Shown piece after piece: positions 7,210 through 16,415 of a DNA stretch of 37,622 nucleotides (its first letter is position 1; every line of letters starts with the position of its first letter). The position numbers and the translations under genes were made by a program. The stretch is from UBA8110 sp964597275 (lineage in GTDB: Bacteria; SAR324; NAC60-12). The stretch covers positions 1 through 37,622 of the forward strand of contig CAZQXS010000024.1 in the NCBI GenBank assembly GCA_964597275.1. The letters run 5' to 3'. The notes below the pieces were generated by a model. The model searched no databases and was not told the origin of the DNA. It saw only the letters and a list, made by a program, of their open reading frames with translations.

Positions 7210-8382
7210 ATGAGCGAAAGCACACCTCAACAAACTTACCCGCCGGGAATGCACCCGGACCTGCCGCCTCCTGTCAGCACCTCCGGCGTGGTCGGCTGGG
7301 TGCGGCTCAACCTGCTCTCCTCGCCACTCAACATCGTCATGACTGCTGGGGCCATCTGGTTCCTCTGGGTCACGATTCCGTCCCTGATCGATTGGCTTTT
7401 TGTGAATGCCATCTGGGACGCAGAAAACCGCATAGATTGCTGGAAGCAGATGACCTTTCCGGGCGATCCGGACTACCTGAGCAAGGAGCTGCCGCGAGGC
7501 TGGGTGCAGCCGGGCGGATGCTGGGCGTTCATTGAAAACCGCCTCTCGCTCTTCATCTACGGCTTCTATCCGGATCCCGAACGCTGGCGCGTGAATCTCT
7601 CGTTCCTGCTGCTGGCTCTGGCGGTGGTGTCCATTCTCTGGAACAAGATGCCGGCCCGAAAATACTTCCTCTGGTACGCGGCGGTGTTTCCCTTTGTGGC
7701 AGGCTGGTTGCTGGTGGGAGGCTTCGGGTTGTCCCCGGTCGAAACCGACCAGTTTGGCGGCATCATGCTGACGCTGATCATCGGCACGACAGGGATCAGT
7801 TTTTCATTGCCGCTCGGCATCCTGCTGGCCTTGGGGCGCCGCTCGAAGATGCCCGTGCTGCGCATCCTCTGCGTGCTGTTCATCGAGTTCATCCGGGGGG
7901 TGCCGCTGATCGCGCTGCTCTTCGTCGCCTCGACGATGCTCAACTACTTCATGCCGCCGGGCACCGTCTTTGACCTGCTGATGCGCGTGCTGATCATGGT
8001 GACGCTGTTCTCCGCCGCGTATAAGGCGGAAATCGTGCGCGGCGGCTTGCAGGGCATCCCCAAGGGGCAGTACGAAGCCGCCGAATCCCTGGGGCTGAAC
8101 TACTGGAAGGCGAATCGCCTGATCATCCTGCCGCAGGCACTGAAAATCTCCATTCCCGCCATCGTCAACTCCTTCATTGGGCTGTTCAAGGACACCACGC
8201 TCGTGCTGATCATCGGCATGCTCGATCCGCTGGGCATCGGCAAGGCCGCGCTGGCGGATGCCGAATGGGCCGGACTGGCGCGGGAAGTCTATCTGTTCAT
8301 CGCGATCTTTTTCTTCATCTGCTGTTTCAGCATGTCGCGGTACTCGCTTTATCTAGAAAAGAAACTGAACACGGGCCACTAA
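7210..8382 (+). CDS. aapM: General L-amino-acid ABC transporter permease
   Basis: 390 residues; second permease of the transporter. There is a hydrophilic, Pro-rich N-terminus, a first membrane segment near 35-60, a periplasmic insert containing two Cys (residues about 77 and 99), then a C-terminal permease core from about 170. The EAA loop reads EAAESLGLNYWKA and is followed by LPQALKISIPAIVNSF. CCGGAG lies upstream of its ATG. It is 12 bp from aapP, so the operon reads J-Q-M-P as in Rhizobium aap and Rhodobacter bzt. Confidence 0.93.
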   Translation: MSESTPQQTYPPGMHPDLPPPVSTSGVVGWVRLNLLSSPLNIVMTAGAIWFLWVTIPSLIDWLFVNAIWDAENRIDCWKQMTFPGDPDYLSKELPRGWVQPGGCWAFIENRLSLFIYGFYPDPERWRVNLSFLLLALAVVSILWNKMPARKYFLWYAAVFPFVAGWLLVGGFGLSPVETDQFGGIMLTLIIGTTGISFSLPLGILLALGRRSKMPVLRILCVLFIEFIRGVPLIALLFVASTMLNYFMPPGTVFDLLMRVLIMVTLFSAAYKAEIVRGGLQGIPKGQYEAAESLGLNYWKANRLIILPQALKISIPAIVNSFIGLFKDTTLVLIIGMLDPLGIGKAALADAEWAGLAREVYLFIAIFFFICCFSMSRYSLYLEKKLNTGH

Positions 8383-8394
8383 TCGGACACGATC

Positions 8395-9186
8395 ATGACC
8401 ACCACCGCAACTGAAACCAACGTCTCCTCCGCACCGTCTGTGGACGCCTCCGATGTGATCATCTCGATCAACGCGATGCACAAGTGGTTCGGCGACTTCC
8501 ACGTCCTCAAGAACATCAACTTGGAGGTCCGCCGGGGCGAGCGCATCGTGATCTGCGGGCCGTCCGGCTCCGGAAAATCCACCTTGATCCGCTGCATCAA
8601 CCGGCTGGAGGAACACCAGCAGGGGGACATCGCGGTGGACGGCACCGAGCTGACCCACGACCTCAAGAACATCGAGATCATCCGCTCCGAGGTCGGCATG
8701 GTTTTCCAGCACTTCAACCTCTTTCCACACCTGACCGCGTTGGAGAACCTCACGCTTGCGCCCATCTGGGTGCGCAATACTCCCAAGGCGGAAGCTGAGG
8801 AAGCGGCGATGAAGTATCTGGAGCGCGTCAAGATTCCAGAGCAGGCCGCCAAGTACCCCGGCCAACTTTCCGGGGGCCAGCAGCAGCGTGTGGCCATCGC
8901 CCGCTCGCTCTGCATGAACCCTCGCATCATGCTCTTTGACGAGCCGACCTCTGCGCTCGACCCGGAGATGATCAAGGAGGTGCTGGACGTGATGATCGAA
9001 CTCGCCGAGAGCGGCATGACCATGCTCGTCGTCACCCACGAGATGGGCTTTGCCACGGCAGTGGCCCACCGCGTGATCTTCATGGACGAGGGCGAGATCA
9101 TTGAGCAGAACACTCCCCACGAGTTCTTCAACAACCCGCAGAACGACCGCACCAAGCTCTTCCTGAGCCAGATCCTCCAGCACTGA
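8395..9186 (+). CDS. aapP: General L-amino-acid ABC transporter ATP-binding protein
   Basis: 263 residues of the GlnQ/HisP type. Walker A is GPSGSGKST (residues about 55-63), the signature is LSGGQQQRVAIARSL, and Walker B plus D-loop is IMLFDEPTSALDPE, followed by the switch histidine in VVTHEMGFA. It hydrolyses ATP on the cytoplasmic side of AapQM. About 20 variable residues precede the conserved domain. It is the last gene of the operon; the 130 bp after it show no convincing terminator, and clpP follows on the same strand. Confidence 0.95.
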   Translation: MTTTATETNVSSAPSVDASDVIISINAMHKWFGDFHVLKNINLEVRRGERIVICGPSGSGKSTLIRCINRLEEHQQGDIAVDGTELTHDLKNIEIIRSEVGMVFQHFNLFPHLTALENLTLAPIWVRNTPKAEAEEAAMKYLERVKIPEQAAKYPGQLSGGQQQRVAIARSLCMNPRIMLFDEPTSALDPEMIKEVLDVMIELAESGMTMLVVTHEMGFATAVAHRVIFMDEGEIIEQNTPHEFFNNPQNDRTKLFLSQILQH

Positions 9187-9316
9187 CCCGCACCCCGGAA
9201 TCGCGGCTCGTTTTAACAAATGGCTTGCGTTCCGGAGGTGTGTCCCGTAGCGTGAAAACTTGCATTTGATCGCTATCTGTCCGGAAACCTCCCCAGTTTC
9301 CCTTAAAGGAATCTCC

Positions 9317-9907
9317 ATGAAAAAAGACGACGAAAACAAGAACGACCTGATGGAATCCGGTGGCTTTGCCGCCAAGATGCTGCAAACCCGCACCATCATC
9401 ATCTCCCAACAGGTCAACTCCGAACTCACGCAAAAAGTCCTCGGCCAAATCCTGTTGCTCGAACAGGAGGATCCCGAAGCACCGATCACGGTGTTCATCA
9501 ACTCTCCCGGCGGGGAGATGTTTTCGGGGTACGCGATTTTTGACACCCTGCGTTTCGTCAGTTGCCCCGTCACCACCATTGTCACGGGCTTTGCCGCCAG
9601 CATGGGGTCCATCCTCAGCCTCGCGGCGGACAAGGGGCGGCGCTTTGCGATGCCGCAGTCGAAGATCATGATCCACCAACCCCTGCTGATGGGCTATCAG
9701 GGTCGTGCGGCGGACTGCGAAATCCAAGCGCGGGAAATCCTCAAAACGCGGGACCGCATCATCAACCTCTACTGCGAGTACACCGGACGCGGCTACGACG
9801 AGATCAAGCAGGCGATTGACCGCGACAACTGGTTCACCGCCGAGGAAGCCCTCGATTTCGGCCTGCTCGACCGCGTTGTCCAGTCCCGTGCCGAGTTGAA
9901 TTCCTAA
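9317..9907 (+). CDS. clpP: ClpP-family serine protease, divergent N-terminus
   Basis: 196 residues. The catalytic triad is in place: S95 in GFAASMGSI, H120 in KIMIHQPL and D170 in DRDNWF. MGYQGRAADCEIQAREIL matches the ClpP handle region. The first 25 residues lack the usual ClpP start with its SYDIYSRLL-like segment and axial-loop residues and instead carry a short charged tail, so this is a ClpP paralogue or a variant chamber subunit. ATG 9317 is chosen because AAAGGA lies 6 nt upstream and charged MKKDDENK follows; an in-frame extension to 9260 has no ribosome site. No clpX or clpA is adjacent. The 130-bp gap before it shows no clear promoter. Confidence 0.85.
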   Translation: MKKDDENKNDLMESGGFAAKMLQTRTIIISQQVNSELTQKVLGQILLLEQEDPEAPITVFINSPGGEMFSGYAIFDTLRFVSCPVTTIVTGFAASMGSILSLAADKGRRFAMPQSKIMIHQPLLMGYQGRAADCEIQAREILKTRDRIINLYCEYTGRGYDEIKQAIDRDNWFTAEEALDFGLLDRVVQSRAELNS

Positions 9908-9921
9908 GCCACGGAGTTTTT

Positions 9922-11127
9922 GTGTACGATGTCCTCGTCATTGGCAATGGGCTGATCGGCTCGGCTGCCGCCAAGTACCTCAGCGGCACAGGCCAGCAGG
10001 TCGCCATCGCAGGACCGCTGGAGCCGACGGATTGGGCGGCGCACTCCGGCGTGTTCGCCAGCCACTACGACGAGGGCCGCATCACCCGGATGCTCGATCC
10101 CGATCCGCTTTGGGCGGAACTGGGTCGTCGGGCGATTCACGCCTATCCGGAAATCGAGCGCGAGAGCGGGCTGTCGTTTTTTCATCCGGGCGGGTGTTTG
10201 AAAGTCGCGCCGGACACCCCGCAGTTTGCAGAACTCCACGCCTCGCTGGAGGCCGTTCGGAAGCGGCTGAACCTGACCACCTGCGAGCGCTTGCGCAGTG
10301 CCGAGCTTCAGGAGCGGTTTCCCTACTTCGCGCTGGGGGGGTACGCTGGAATGCTCGAATCCGGGACTGCCGGGCACATCAGTCCGCGCACCTTGGTGCA
10401 AGCGCAAACGCGCATCGCACAAAAACGAGGGGCGACGCTGGTTCCCTCGCACGTCGAGCGTTTGGAGATGAATCCAGATTCTGTCACTGCGTGGTGCGCC
10501 TCCGGAGAGCAAATCACGGCCAGCCGCGTGCTGGTCGCTTGCGGCGCCTTCACCAACGGTGTCCTGCCGACCCCGCTGGACTTTGAGGAGCAACTGCGCA
10601 TCGTCCTCTTTGCCGAACTGGACGAGGCCGAAGCCGCCCGGCTGCAAACCATGCCGGACGTGATCCAAGAATTTGCCGACCATCCCTCCCTGGGGGATGT
10701 CTATGTGCTGCCGCCCATCCGCTACCCGGACGGAAAAATTTTGCTCAAGATTGGCGGTGTACCCCACACGCCGCGTGTTCCCGAATCCCAAGACGCGCTC
10801 AAGGCGTGGTTCCGCACGGGCGCGTGCCCGGAAGAAGTGGAACCCCTTGAAGCCGCCCTGTTGGCGCTGATCCCGGATTTGCGGGCCACGGCCTTCCACA
10901 CCAAGCCCTGCGCCCTCACCTACACGTCCACCAACCGCCCCTACCTCGACACCGTGGTTCCGGAGCGGCTGTTCGTGGCCGCAGGCGGCTGTGGTCTGTC
11001 GGCAAAGTCGTCTGACGCCATCGGGCACCTTGCCGCTCAGTTGACACATCGCGGAGGCTGGGAGGTGCCGGAAGGCTCGCTCTTGCGCCCGGAAGCCTTC
11101 CGTATCCCCCAAGCTCCGGAAACCTGA
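9922..11127 (+). CDS. FAD-dependent oxidoreductase of the DAO / monomeric sarcosine oxidase family
   Basis: 401 residues. An N-terminal Rossmann motif, VIGNGLIGSAAAKYL, binds FAD. The C-terminal half has FHTKPCALTYTSTNRP, where C330 aligns with the cysteine that covalently holds FAD in monomeric sarcosine oxidase, then FVAAGGCGLSAKSSDAIG where the family has a Gly-rich flavin loop. It probably oxidises an N-methyl or secondary amine amino acid with release of H2O2; the substrate is not readable from the sequence. It starts at GTG 9922 with ACGGAG five bases upstream, 14 bp after clpP. It sits between clpP and topA with no related pathway gene. Confidence 0.85.
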   Translation: MYDVLVIGNGLIGSAAAKYLSGTGQQVAIAGPLEPTDWAAHSGVFASHYDEGRITRMLDPDPLWAELGRRAIHAYPEIERESGLSFFHPGGCLKVAPDTPQFAELHASLEAVRKRLNLTTCERLRSAELQERFPYFALGGYAGMLESGTAGHISPRTLVQAQTRIAQKRGATLVPSHVERLEMNPDSVTAWCASGEQITASRVLVACGAFTNGVLPTPLDFEEQLRIVLFAELDEAEAARLQTMPDVIQEFADHPSLGDVYVLPPIRYPDGKILLKIGGVPHTPRVPESQDALKAWFRTGACPEEVEPLEAALLALIPDLRATAFHTKPCALTYTSTNRPYLDTVVPERLFVAAGGCGLSAKSSDAIGHLAAQLTHRGGWEVPEGSLLRPEAFRIPQAPET

Positions 11128-11153
11128 GCCGCCTCGTTTCTCATTTTACTGCC

Positions 11154-13451
11154 ATGTCGAAGAACCTGATCATCGTCGAATCGCCTGCCAAAGCCCGGAC
11201 CATCGGCAAGTTCCTTGGGTCCGATTACACCGTCACCGCCTCGATGGGCCACGTCCGCGACCTGCCGGAGCGCGACCTGGGCTTTGACCCCGCACAAAAC
11301 TTTGCGCCGCAGTATCAAATCTCGAAGGACAAGGAGAAGACCATCAAGGTGCTCCGCAAGGAGATCCATCCGGACACCACCGTCTTTCTCGCAACCGACG
11401 AAGACCGCGAAGGAGAGTCCATCTCATGGCATTTGATCGCCGCGCTCGGCTTGGACGACCGCCCGGTGCAGCGCATCGTCTTCCACGAAATCACCAAGTC
11501 CGCAATCCTCAACGCGCTCAAAAACCCCCGCGCCCTGGACCAGCAGCTCGTGGACGCGCAGCAGGCCCGCCGCATCCTCGACCGCGCCGTCGGCTACGAA
11601 CTCTCGCCCCTGCTCTGGCGCAAGGTGAAGCCTGGGCTTTCCGCAGGGCGGGTGCAGAGCGTGGCCGTGCGTATTATCGTGGACCGCGAGCGCGAAATCC
11701 GGAAGTTTGAGCCTGAAGAATACTGGCGGCTCAAGGCGCAGTTTCCGGGCTTTGAGGCGGAGCTTGCAAAACTGGACGGCAAACCCGCGAAGGTTCCCAA
11801 CGAGGAGGCGGCAAACGCCATCGAAACCAGCGTTCGGAATGGAAGTTGGGTGGTGCAGTCCGTGACCGAAAAGGAAGCCCAGCGCCAGCCGCCACCGCCG
11901 TTCACCACCTCGACGCTTCAGCAGGAAGCCTCGGTCAAGCTCGGCTTTGCGGTCAAGCGCACCATGTCCGTCGCCCAGCAGCTTTACGAGGGCAACTTCG
12001 AGATTCCGGGCTACAGCGGGGGGCTGATCACCTACATGCGGACGGACTCCGTCACGCTTTCCGAGGATTCGCTCAAGCAGGCGCAGCAGGTGGTCACGCA
12101 GGAATTCGGGGCCAAGTTCGCCCTGCCGACCCCCCGGCGTTTCCGCAACCGCTCCAAGAATGCGCAGGAGGCGCACGAAGCCATCCGCCCCGTGGACCTC
12201 TCCAAAACCCCGTCGCAGGTCCGGGGCTTTCTCAAGGACGAGCAGGCGCGGCTGTACGAACTGATCTGGCGACGCATGGCCGCAGGTCAGATGGCTGCCG
12301 CCAACTTCGCCCGCACGGTGGTGCAGGTCGAGGCCGGAGCGCAGCGCGAATGCCTCTTCGAGGCCAAGGGGCAGCGTATCCTCTTTCCCGGATTCCTGCG
12401 GGCCTACGTCCGCGAAGGAGAAGACCCCGGCACCGCACTGGGCGAGAAGGACGTGATCCTGCCGCACGTTGAACAGGGTCAGACCCTCCCGCTGGAAAGC
12501 TTCGGCAAGGAACAGCTTTTCACCAAGCCCCCCGCCCGCTACACCGAGGCGACGCTGGTAAAGAAGCTCGAATCCGAGGGCATCGGACGCCCCTCCACCT
12601 ACGCCCCCACGATTTCCACGATCCAGGACCGCAAGTACGTGGAGCGGCGCGACACCGACAAGCGCCTCCAGCCCACGGACATCGGCGAGGTCGTCAACGA
12701 TTTCCTCGCCAACCACTTTGAGGAAATCGTCAACCTCGGCTTCACCGCCAAGATCGAGCGGCAGTTCGACCGGATTGCACAGGGCGAGGAGGACTGGATT
12801 TCAATGCTGGGGGGCTTCTACTTCCCCTTCCACCAGCGCATCGAGGAAAAGGGCAAATCCGTCACTCGCGCCGAAGCTTCCGCCACACGGGTGCTGGGCA
12901 GCGACCCCAAATCCGGACGCGAGGTGAGTGTGCGCATGGGACGCTTTGGGCCGATGGTGCAGATCGGCACCAAGGACGACGAGGACAAGCCGTTGTTCGC
13001 CTCCATTCCCACGGGGTCCAACATGCACGAACTCACGCTGGAACAGGCTCTGGACTGCTTTGCGCTCCCCCGGACCTTGGGGAAGGACGAGGCGGAAGAA
13101 GACATTTCCGTGGGGCGCGGACGCTACGGCCCTTACGTCCGGGTTCAGCGCGAATACCACTCGCTGCCCGCCGGGGAGGATCCGATGGCCGTCACGCTGG
13201 AACGCGCCCTCGAAATCATCCGGGAAGGGCGGGAGGCCAAGGCAAAAAGCCTGATTCACGACTTTGGGGAAATCCGGGTGCTGGACGGACGCTTCGGCCC
13301 CTACATCAAGCAGGGCAAGAACAACTACAAAATCCCCAAGGGCACCGACCCGGAATCCTTGGACGAAGCCGCCTGCCAGAAGATCATCGCAGAAGCGCCG
13401 CCTCCGGGAATGCGGCGAGGTCGTGGGGCGGCCAAACGCAAATCCGCCTGA
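11154..13451 (+). CDS. topA: DNA topoisomerase I
   Basis: 765 residues. The Toprim domain opens with LIIVESPAKARTIGKFLG, and DEDREGESISWHL holds the acidic metal site. The catalytic tyrosine is Y294 in GLITYMRTDS. It relaxes negative supercoils by transient single-strand cleavage. The C-terminus has no four-Cys zinc ribbons as in E. coli; instead it carries three glycine/aromatic repeats (GRFGPMVQIG, GRYGPYVRV, GRFGPYIKQG), the Toprim-associated C-terminal repeat type found in many non-gamma proteobacteria and Bacteroidetes, and ends in a short basic tail. ATG 11154 is used although its ribosome site is weak; the protein begins directly with the conserved strand. Confidence 0.96.
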   Translation: MSKNLIIVESPAKARTIGKFLGSDYTVTASMGHVRDLPERDLGFDPAQNFAPQYQISKDKEKTIKVLRKEIHPDTTVFLATDEDREGESISWHLIAALGLDDRPVQRIVFHEITKSAILNALKNPRALDQQLVDAQQARRILDRAVGYELSPLLWRKVKPGLSAGRVQSVAVRIIVDREREIRKFEPEEYWRLKAQFPGFEAELAKLDGKPAKVPNEEAANAIETSVRNGSWVVQSVTEKEAQRQPPPPFTTSTLQQEASVKLGFAVKRTMSVAQQLYEGNFEIPGYSGGLITYMRTDSVTLSEDSLKQAQQVVTQEFGAKFALPTPRRFRNRSKNAQEAHEAIRPVDLSKTPSQVRGFLKDEQARLYELIWRRMAAGQMAAANFARTVVQVEAGAQRECLFEAKGQRILFPGFLRAYVREGEDPGTALGEKDVILPHVEQGQTLPLESFGKEQLFTKPPARYTEATLVKKLESEGIGRPSTYAPTISTIQDRKYVERRDTDKRLQPTDIGEVVNDFLANHFEEIVNLGFTAKIERQFDRIAQGEEDWISMLGGFYFPFHQRIEEKGKSVTRAEASATRVLGSDPKSGREVSVRMGRFGPMVQIGTKDDEDKPLFASIPTGSNMHELTLEQALDCFALPRTLGKDEAEEDISVGRGRYGPYVRVQREYHSLPAGEDPMAVTLERALEIIREGREAKAKSLIHDFGEIRVLDGRFGPYIKQGKNNYKIPKGTDPESLDEAACQKIIAEAPPPGMRRGRGAAKRKSA

Positions 13452-13463
13452 CGGGAAAACAAC

Positions 13464-14117
13464 ATGCCTGAAACCGAAACTCCGCAGCCGCTCATCGAAA
13501 CCTTTCCGGTCGGCCCGCTCCAGTGCAACTGCACCATCCTCGGCGATCCGGTCACCCGGCAGGCGTTGGTGATCGACCCCGGAGGCGATGCCGACCTCAT
13601 CCTCGAACGGCTCCAGCACCACGACCTGACCGTCACCCGCATCCTGCACACGCACGCCCACCTCGATCACTTCCTCGCCTCCGGGCGCATGAAGGAAGCC
13701 ACCGGGGCCGAACTCGCGCTCCACCCGGACGACAAACTGCTCTGGGATCAATTGGAGGATCAGTGCCGCATGTTTGGAGTGCCCTACGAACCCGCCCCGC
13801 CGCCGGATCAGTGGCTGGAGCATGAGGAAGAAATCACGGTTGCAGACCTCTGCGGCTGTGCCCTGCACACGCCGGGACACACGCCCGGCTCCACCTGCTT
13901 CTTGTTTGAGGAGAGCAAGTTTCTTGCGGCAGGCGACACCCTTTTCCGGGGATCAATCGGGCGGACGGATTTTCCGGGCGGGGATTATCAGGCGATCGAA
14001 CGCTCCATCCGGGAGCAGCTTTACACGCTGGATGAGGAAACCACCGTGGTCACGGGACACGGTCCGCCCACCACGATTGGCGCGGAAATGCGCACCAACG
14101 CCTTCATTCGAGCGTGA
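13464..14117 (+). CDS. Metallo-beta-lactamase-fold hydrolase (glyoxalase II-like)
   Basis: 217 residues. The dinuclear metal motif HTHAHLDH has H64, H66, D68 and H69. The further ligands are in HTPGHTPGS, in GDTLF and in TGHGPPT. Length and spacing match the short YcbL/GloB-like group, which hydrolyse thioesters such as S-lactoylglutathione, but the exact substrate is not fixed by these motifs. ACGGGA lies 7 nt before the ATG and the gene starts 12 bp after topA. The last 14 bp overlap the 3' end of ogt on the other strand. Confidence 0.85.
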   Translation: MPETETPQPLIETFPVGPLQCNCTILGDPVTRQALVIDPGGDADLILERLQHHDLTVTRILHTHAHLDHFLASGRMKEATGAELALHPDDKLLWDQLEDQCRMFGVPYEPAPPPDQWLEHEEEITVADLCGCALHTPGHTPGSTCFLFEESKFLAAGDTLFRGSIGRTDFPGGDYQAIERSIREQLYTLDEETTVVTGHGPPTTIGAEMRTNAFIRA

Positions 14118-14631
14118 AGGGGCGGTAGCGGTTTTCCAGTTCCAGCAGCTTGGCCTTTTTGTCCACGCCGCTGGCGAAGCCGGTGAGCTTGCCGTTCTTG
14201 CCCAGCACCCGGTGGCAGGGCACGATGATGGAGATGGGGTTGCGCCCGTTGGCGTGACCCACTGCCCGCGCAAAACGAGCATCGCCCAAACGCTCGGCCT
14301 GCTGCTGGTAGCTGCGGGTTTCGCCATAAGGAATCTCCCGCAGAGCTTGCCACGCCCGTTGCTGAAACGCGGTTCCTTCCGGAGCCAGCGGCAGCTCGAA
14401 CTCAAAGCGCTTGCCTCCGAAATACTCCTCCAGTTGATGCCGTGCTTCGGCCAGCACCGGAGCGTCCTGTTCCACAACCCGCATCCCCTTGCGCTGGAGC
14501 GATTTTTCATCAAGTGGTTGATATGAAAGGGTTTCAAAATCAACCCGGAAGAGACGATCGCTACGAGCGACCAGCACCATTCGCCCCAGCGGAGAGTCGA
14601 AGTGCTGGAGGCTGAGGAGGTTTTCGGGCAT
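14104..14631 (-). CDS. ogt: Methylated-DNA--protein-cysteine S-methyltransferase
   Basis: 175 residues, an Ogt-type DNA repair protein. The methyl-accepting C139 lies in ISIIVPCHRV, and the helix-turn-helix region GTAFQQRAWQALREIPYGET precedes it. It removes methyl groups from O6-methylguanine in a suicide reaction. The N-terminal domain is Ogt/MGMT-like, and there is no Ada regulatory domain with its zinc-binding cysteines. It starts 3 bp after the acyltransferase stop and is probably co-transcribed with it. Confidence 0.93.
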   Translation of the reverse strand: MPENLLSLQHFDSPLGRMVLVARSDRLFRVDFETLSYQPLDEKSLQRKGMRVVEQDAPVLAEARHQLEEYFGGKRFEFELPLAPEGTAFQQRAWQALREIPYGETRSYQQQAERLGDARFARAVGHANGRNPISIIVPCHRVLGKNGKLTGFASGVDKKAKLLELENRYRPFTLE

Positions 14632-14634
14632 CGT

Positions 14635-15531
14635 TCAGGCGGCGGTGGCTTGGGACGGGTTGAGGATTTCGGCGATGGCCTGATCCTTCTCTTTCCAGAT
14701 TTGCTGCAACCACTGCCGAATCCGTGGGCTTTCTCCATTTTCCCCGGCTTGGGGCACAGGCAGCAAACGGGCCTTCACGACGATCCGAGGAACTTTCCCC
14801 ATGAACAGATCGCCAAAGGTGGGGACTTTGGGGTTGTCCGGATAAACGATGGTGAGGTCCACAATGTGATCCAGCGAATCTCCCAGCAGGTCCAGCACCA
14901 TCGCCACTCCCGCAAACTTGGGCTTGAGCAAATGGGTGTACGGCGAGCGCTGCTGCTCGTGCTTGGCGGCGGTGAAGCGCGTACCCTCCGCAAAGTTCAG
15001 CATGGTGCTGGGCATTCCCTTCATGCGGTTGCAGGTCGCCCGCACGGTCGCCAGGTTCTGCTCCCGGAGTTCCGGATTCTGCGCGAGTTGCTGGGCGGTG
15101 TGGCGCTTCATGAACGGAAAGTCCATCGCCCAACACGCCTGCCCAATGAACGGAACCCAGATCAGCGAGTGCTTGATGAAAATGCGGCGTCCGGGAATCC
15201 GGCGACCCATCGCATGCTCCAGCGCCGCCAAGTCCACCCACGTCTGGTGATTTGCCAGAACGAGATAGCTGTGCTGCCGGGACAGTCCTTCCGGCAGGTC
15301 CAGCTCGATTGTGGTGGAGCGGCTCCAGTTGATGATGCGGCTGTTGCCCGTGGACCACGCCGCACCCACCTCCACAAACCATGCGGTCCAGAAGTTGCGC
15401 CACGCCGGAAAGGGCAGCATCAGCTTGACGGGAGAGAGCAACACCATCGTGCTGGCGCACACGATCGTGTTCAGGCAAAACAGCGGGATGGTGAGGGAAG
15501 CCCGCATGATCCGGAAGACGGACAGCAGCAT
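14635..15531 (-). CDS. Lysophospholipid acyltransferase (PlsC/YihG type)
   Basis: 298 residues with an N-terminal membrane segment (about 8-38). The acyltransferase motif NHQTWVD has H95 and D100, and the EGTR block lies at 182-185 in LNFAEGTRFTAAKH. The long C-terminal half is like E. coli YihG rather than short PlsC. It should transfer an acyl group to a lysophosphatidic acid or related lipid at the inner membrane. ATG 15531 starts directly before the hydrophobic segment; an open reading extension to 15720 gives low-complexity residues and overlaps the small upstream gene, so it is not used. No strong ribosome site is visible. Confidence 0.85.
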   Translation of the reverse strand: MLLSVFRIMRASLTIPLFCLNTIVCASTMVLLSPVKLMLPFPAWRNFWTAWFVEVGAAWSTGNSRIINWSRSTTIELDLPEGLSRQHSYLVLANHQTWVDLAALEHAMGRRIPGRRIFIKHSLIWVPFIGQACWAMDFPFMKRHTAQQLAQNPELREQNLATVRATCNRMKGMPSTMLNFAEGTRFTAAKHEQQRSPYTHLLKPKFAGVAMVLDLLGDSLDHIVDLTIVYPDNPKVPTFGDLFMGKVPRIVVKARLLPVPQAGENGESPRIRQWLQQIWKEKDQAIAEILNPSQATAA

Positions 15532-15604
15532 TGCAGCGGGCGGAAAGCGAGAGTGTGTTTGGGGGCGGACGAAACGCCCCGCAAAGCAGAAAGGGGGAGT
15601 CTCG

Positions 15605-15763
15605 CTAGGAGACTTCGGCGGCGTCGCTGCTTTTGTCCGACAGCAGCCCCAGTGCTTGAGCCGCCCAACCCAGAGCGATGAAGGTGATCGGAATGCCCGG
15701 AACGGCGACGATGACCCCAATCCACGGGAAGATGAACAGGTAGAAGACTTCTTCAGGAATCAT
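15605..15763 (-). CDS. Small single-pass membrane protein, unknown
   Basis: 52 residues: a hydrophobic stretch from FYLFIFPWIGVIVAVPGIP through about residue 42, then an acidic, Ser/Asp-rich tail. Third codon positions are mostly G or C, like the neighbouring genes, which supports real coding. No ribosome site is obvious before ATG 15763, and an in-frame start at 15835 would overlap the divergent lipoprotein gene. It lies 73 bp upstream of the acyltransferase on the same strand and may be co-transcribed with it. Function unknown. Confidence 0.5.
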   Translation of the reverse strand: MIPEEVFYLFIFPWIGVIVAVPGIPITFIALGWAAQALGLLSDKSSDAAEVS

Positions 15764-15806
15764 GGAACGTGCTAAGCTGTAGTTGCAATTGTAACCAACC
15801 AAGACA

Positions 15807-16415
15807 GTGTTGTACCACAAGCCTTCGCGGAACACAAGCCGCCCTTCTCTGACATGGAGCCGGGCCGGCCTTGGTTTGCTGCTGCTGGCCGTCGTGCTGC
15901 TGCTGAGTTCGTGCTACCCCAAGTCCGTGGACTACGAATTCGGCTGGACCACGGAAGCCGTAACCGGTGCGGTTGTGGACCCAAACGGCAAGCCTCTGGA
16001 GACGGACACCTTCATTGTCGTCAAGGAGTACTACGGTCAGTTTGTCGAGCTTGACGGGGATTCGCCCCTCTACACCCCTAGGGCAAGACTGGTGCGCCCC
16101 AATGCTGAGGGACGCTTCCGGATCAGGTTTGACCTGCAAGCCTCCCGCCTTGAACTCGCGTTTGTCGCATCAGGCTTTGAGATGCAGCGTTTCCGCTTCA
16201 ACCGTCAGTTGGGCGTGGGCGAGTTGCACTATGATGCCACGCTGGAGGCCACTCCTGCATGGCGCGAGCATTTCCTCCTGCAAGTCAGCCCGTTTCTGGA
16301 AAACTTCATCATCGAGCAGCGCTACCAGATGCCCGATCTCCAGCAACTCTACCTCGGCGACTGGCTGGCCGCTGAACGGCTCAAGCTGCATCCCGCTCAA
16401 CCGAAAGCGCTCTAG
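15807..16415 (+). CDS. Hypothetical lipoprotein with carboxypeptidase-regulatory-like fold
   Basis: 202 residues. A lipoprotein signal (GLGLLLLAVVLLLSSC) gives a predicted lipid-modified C36. TGAVVDPNGKPLETDTFI after the tether looks like the start of a transthyretin/carboxypeptidase-regulatory beta-sandwich. The rest matches no family I know. The start is uncertain: GTG 15807 is the first in-frame candidate, followed at once by TTG 15810, and no ATG lies before the signal. It is divergent from the small membrane gene. Its stop overlaps by 4 bp the stop of the Cys-rich gene on the other strand. Confidence 0.7.
   Translation: MLYHKPSRNTSRPSLTWSRAGLGLLLLAVVLLLSSCYPKSVDYEFGWTTEAVTGAVVDPNGKPLETDTFIVVKEYYGQFVELDGDSPLYTPRARLVRPNAEGRFRIRFDLQASRLELAFVASGFEMQRFRFNRQLGVGELHYDATLEATPAWREHFLLQVSPFLENFIIEQRYQMPDLQQLYLGDWLAAERLKLHPAQPKAL

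Noticed and set aside
6019..7254. Long minus-strand frame over aapQ
   Set aside because: Antisense shadow of a clear permease gene; composition is rich in His, Asp and Gly with no family match.
15532..15720. Upstream extension of the acyltransferase
   Set aside because: Its residues are low-complexity, it overlaps the small membrane-protein gene in another frame, and the membrane segment begins at ATG 15531.
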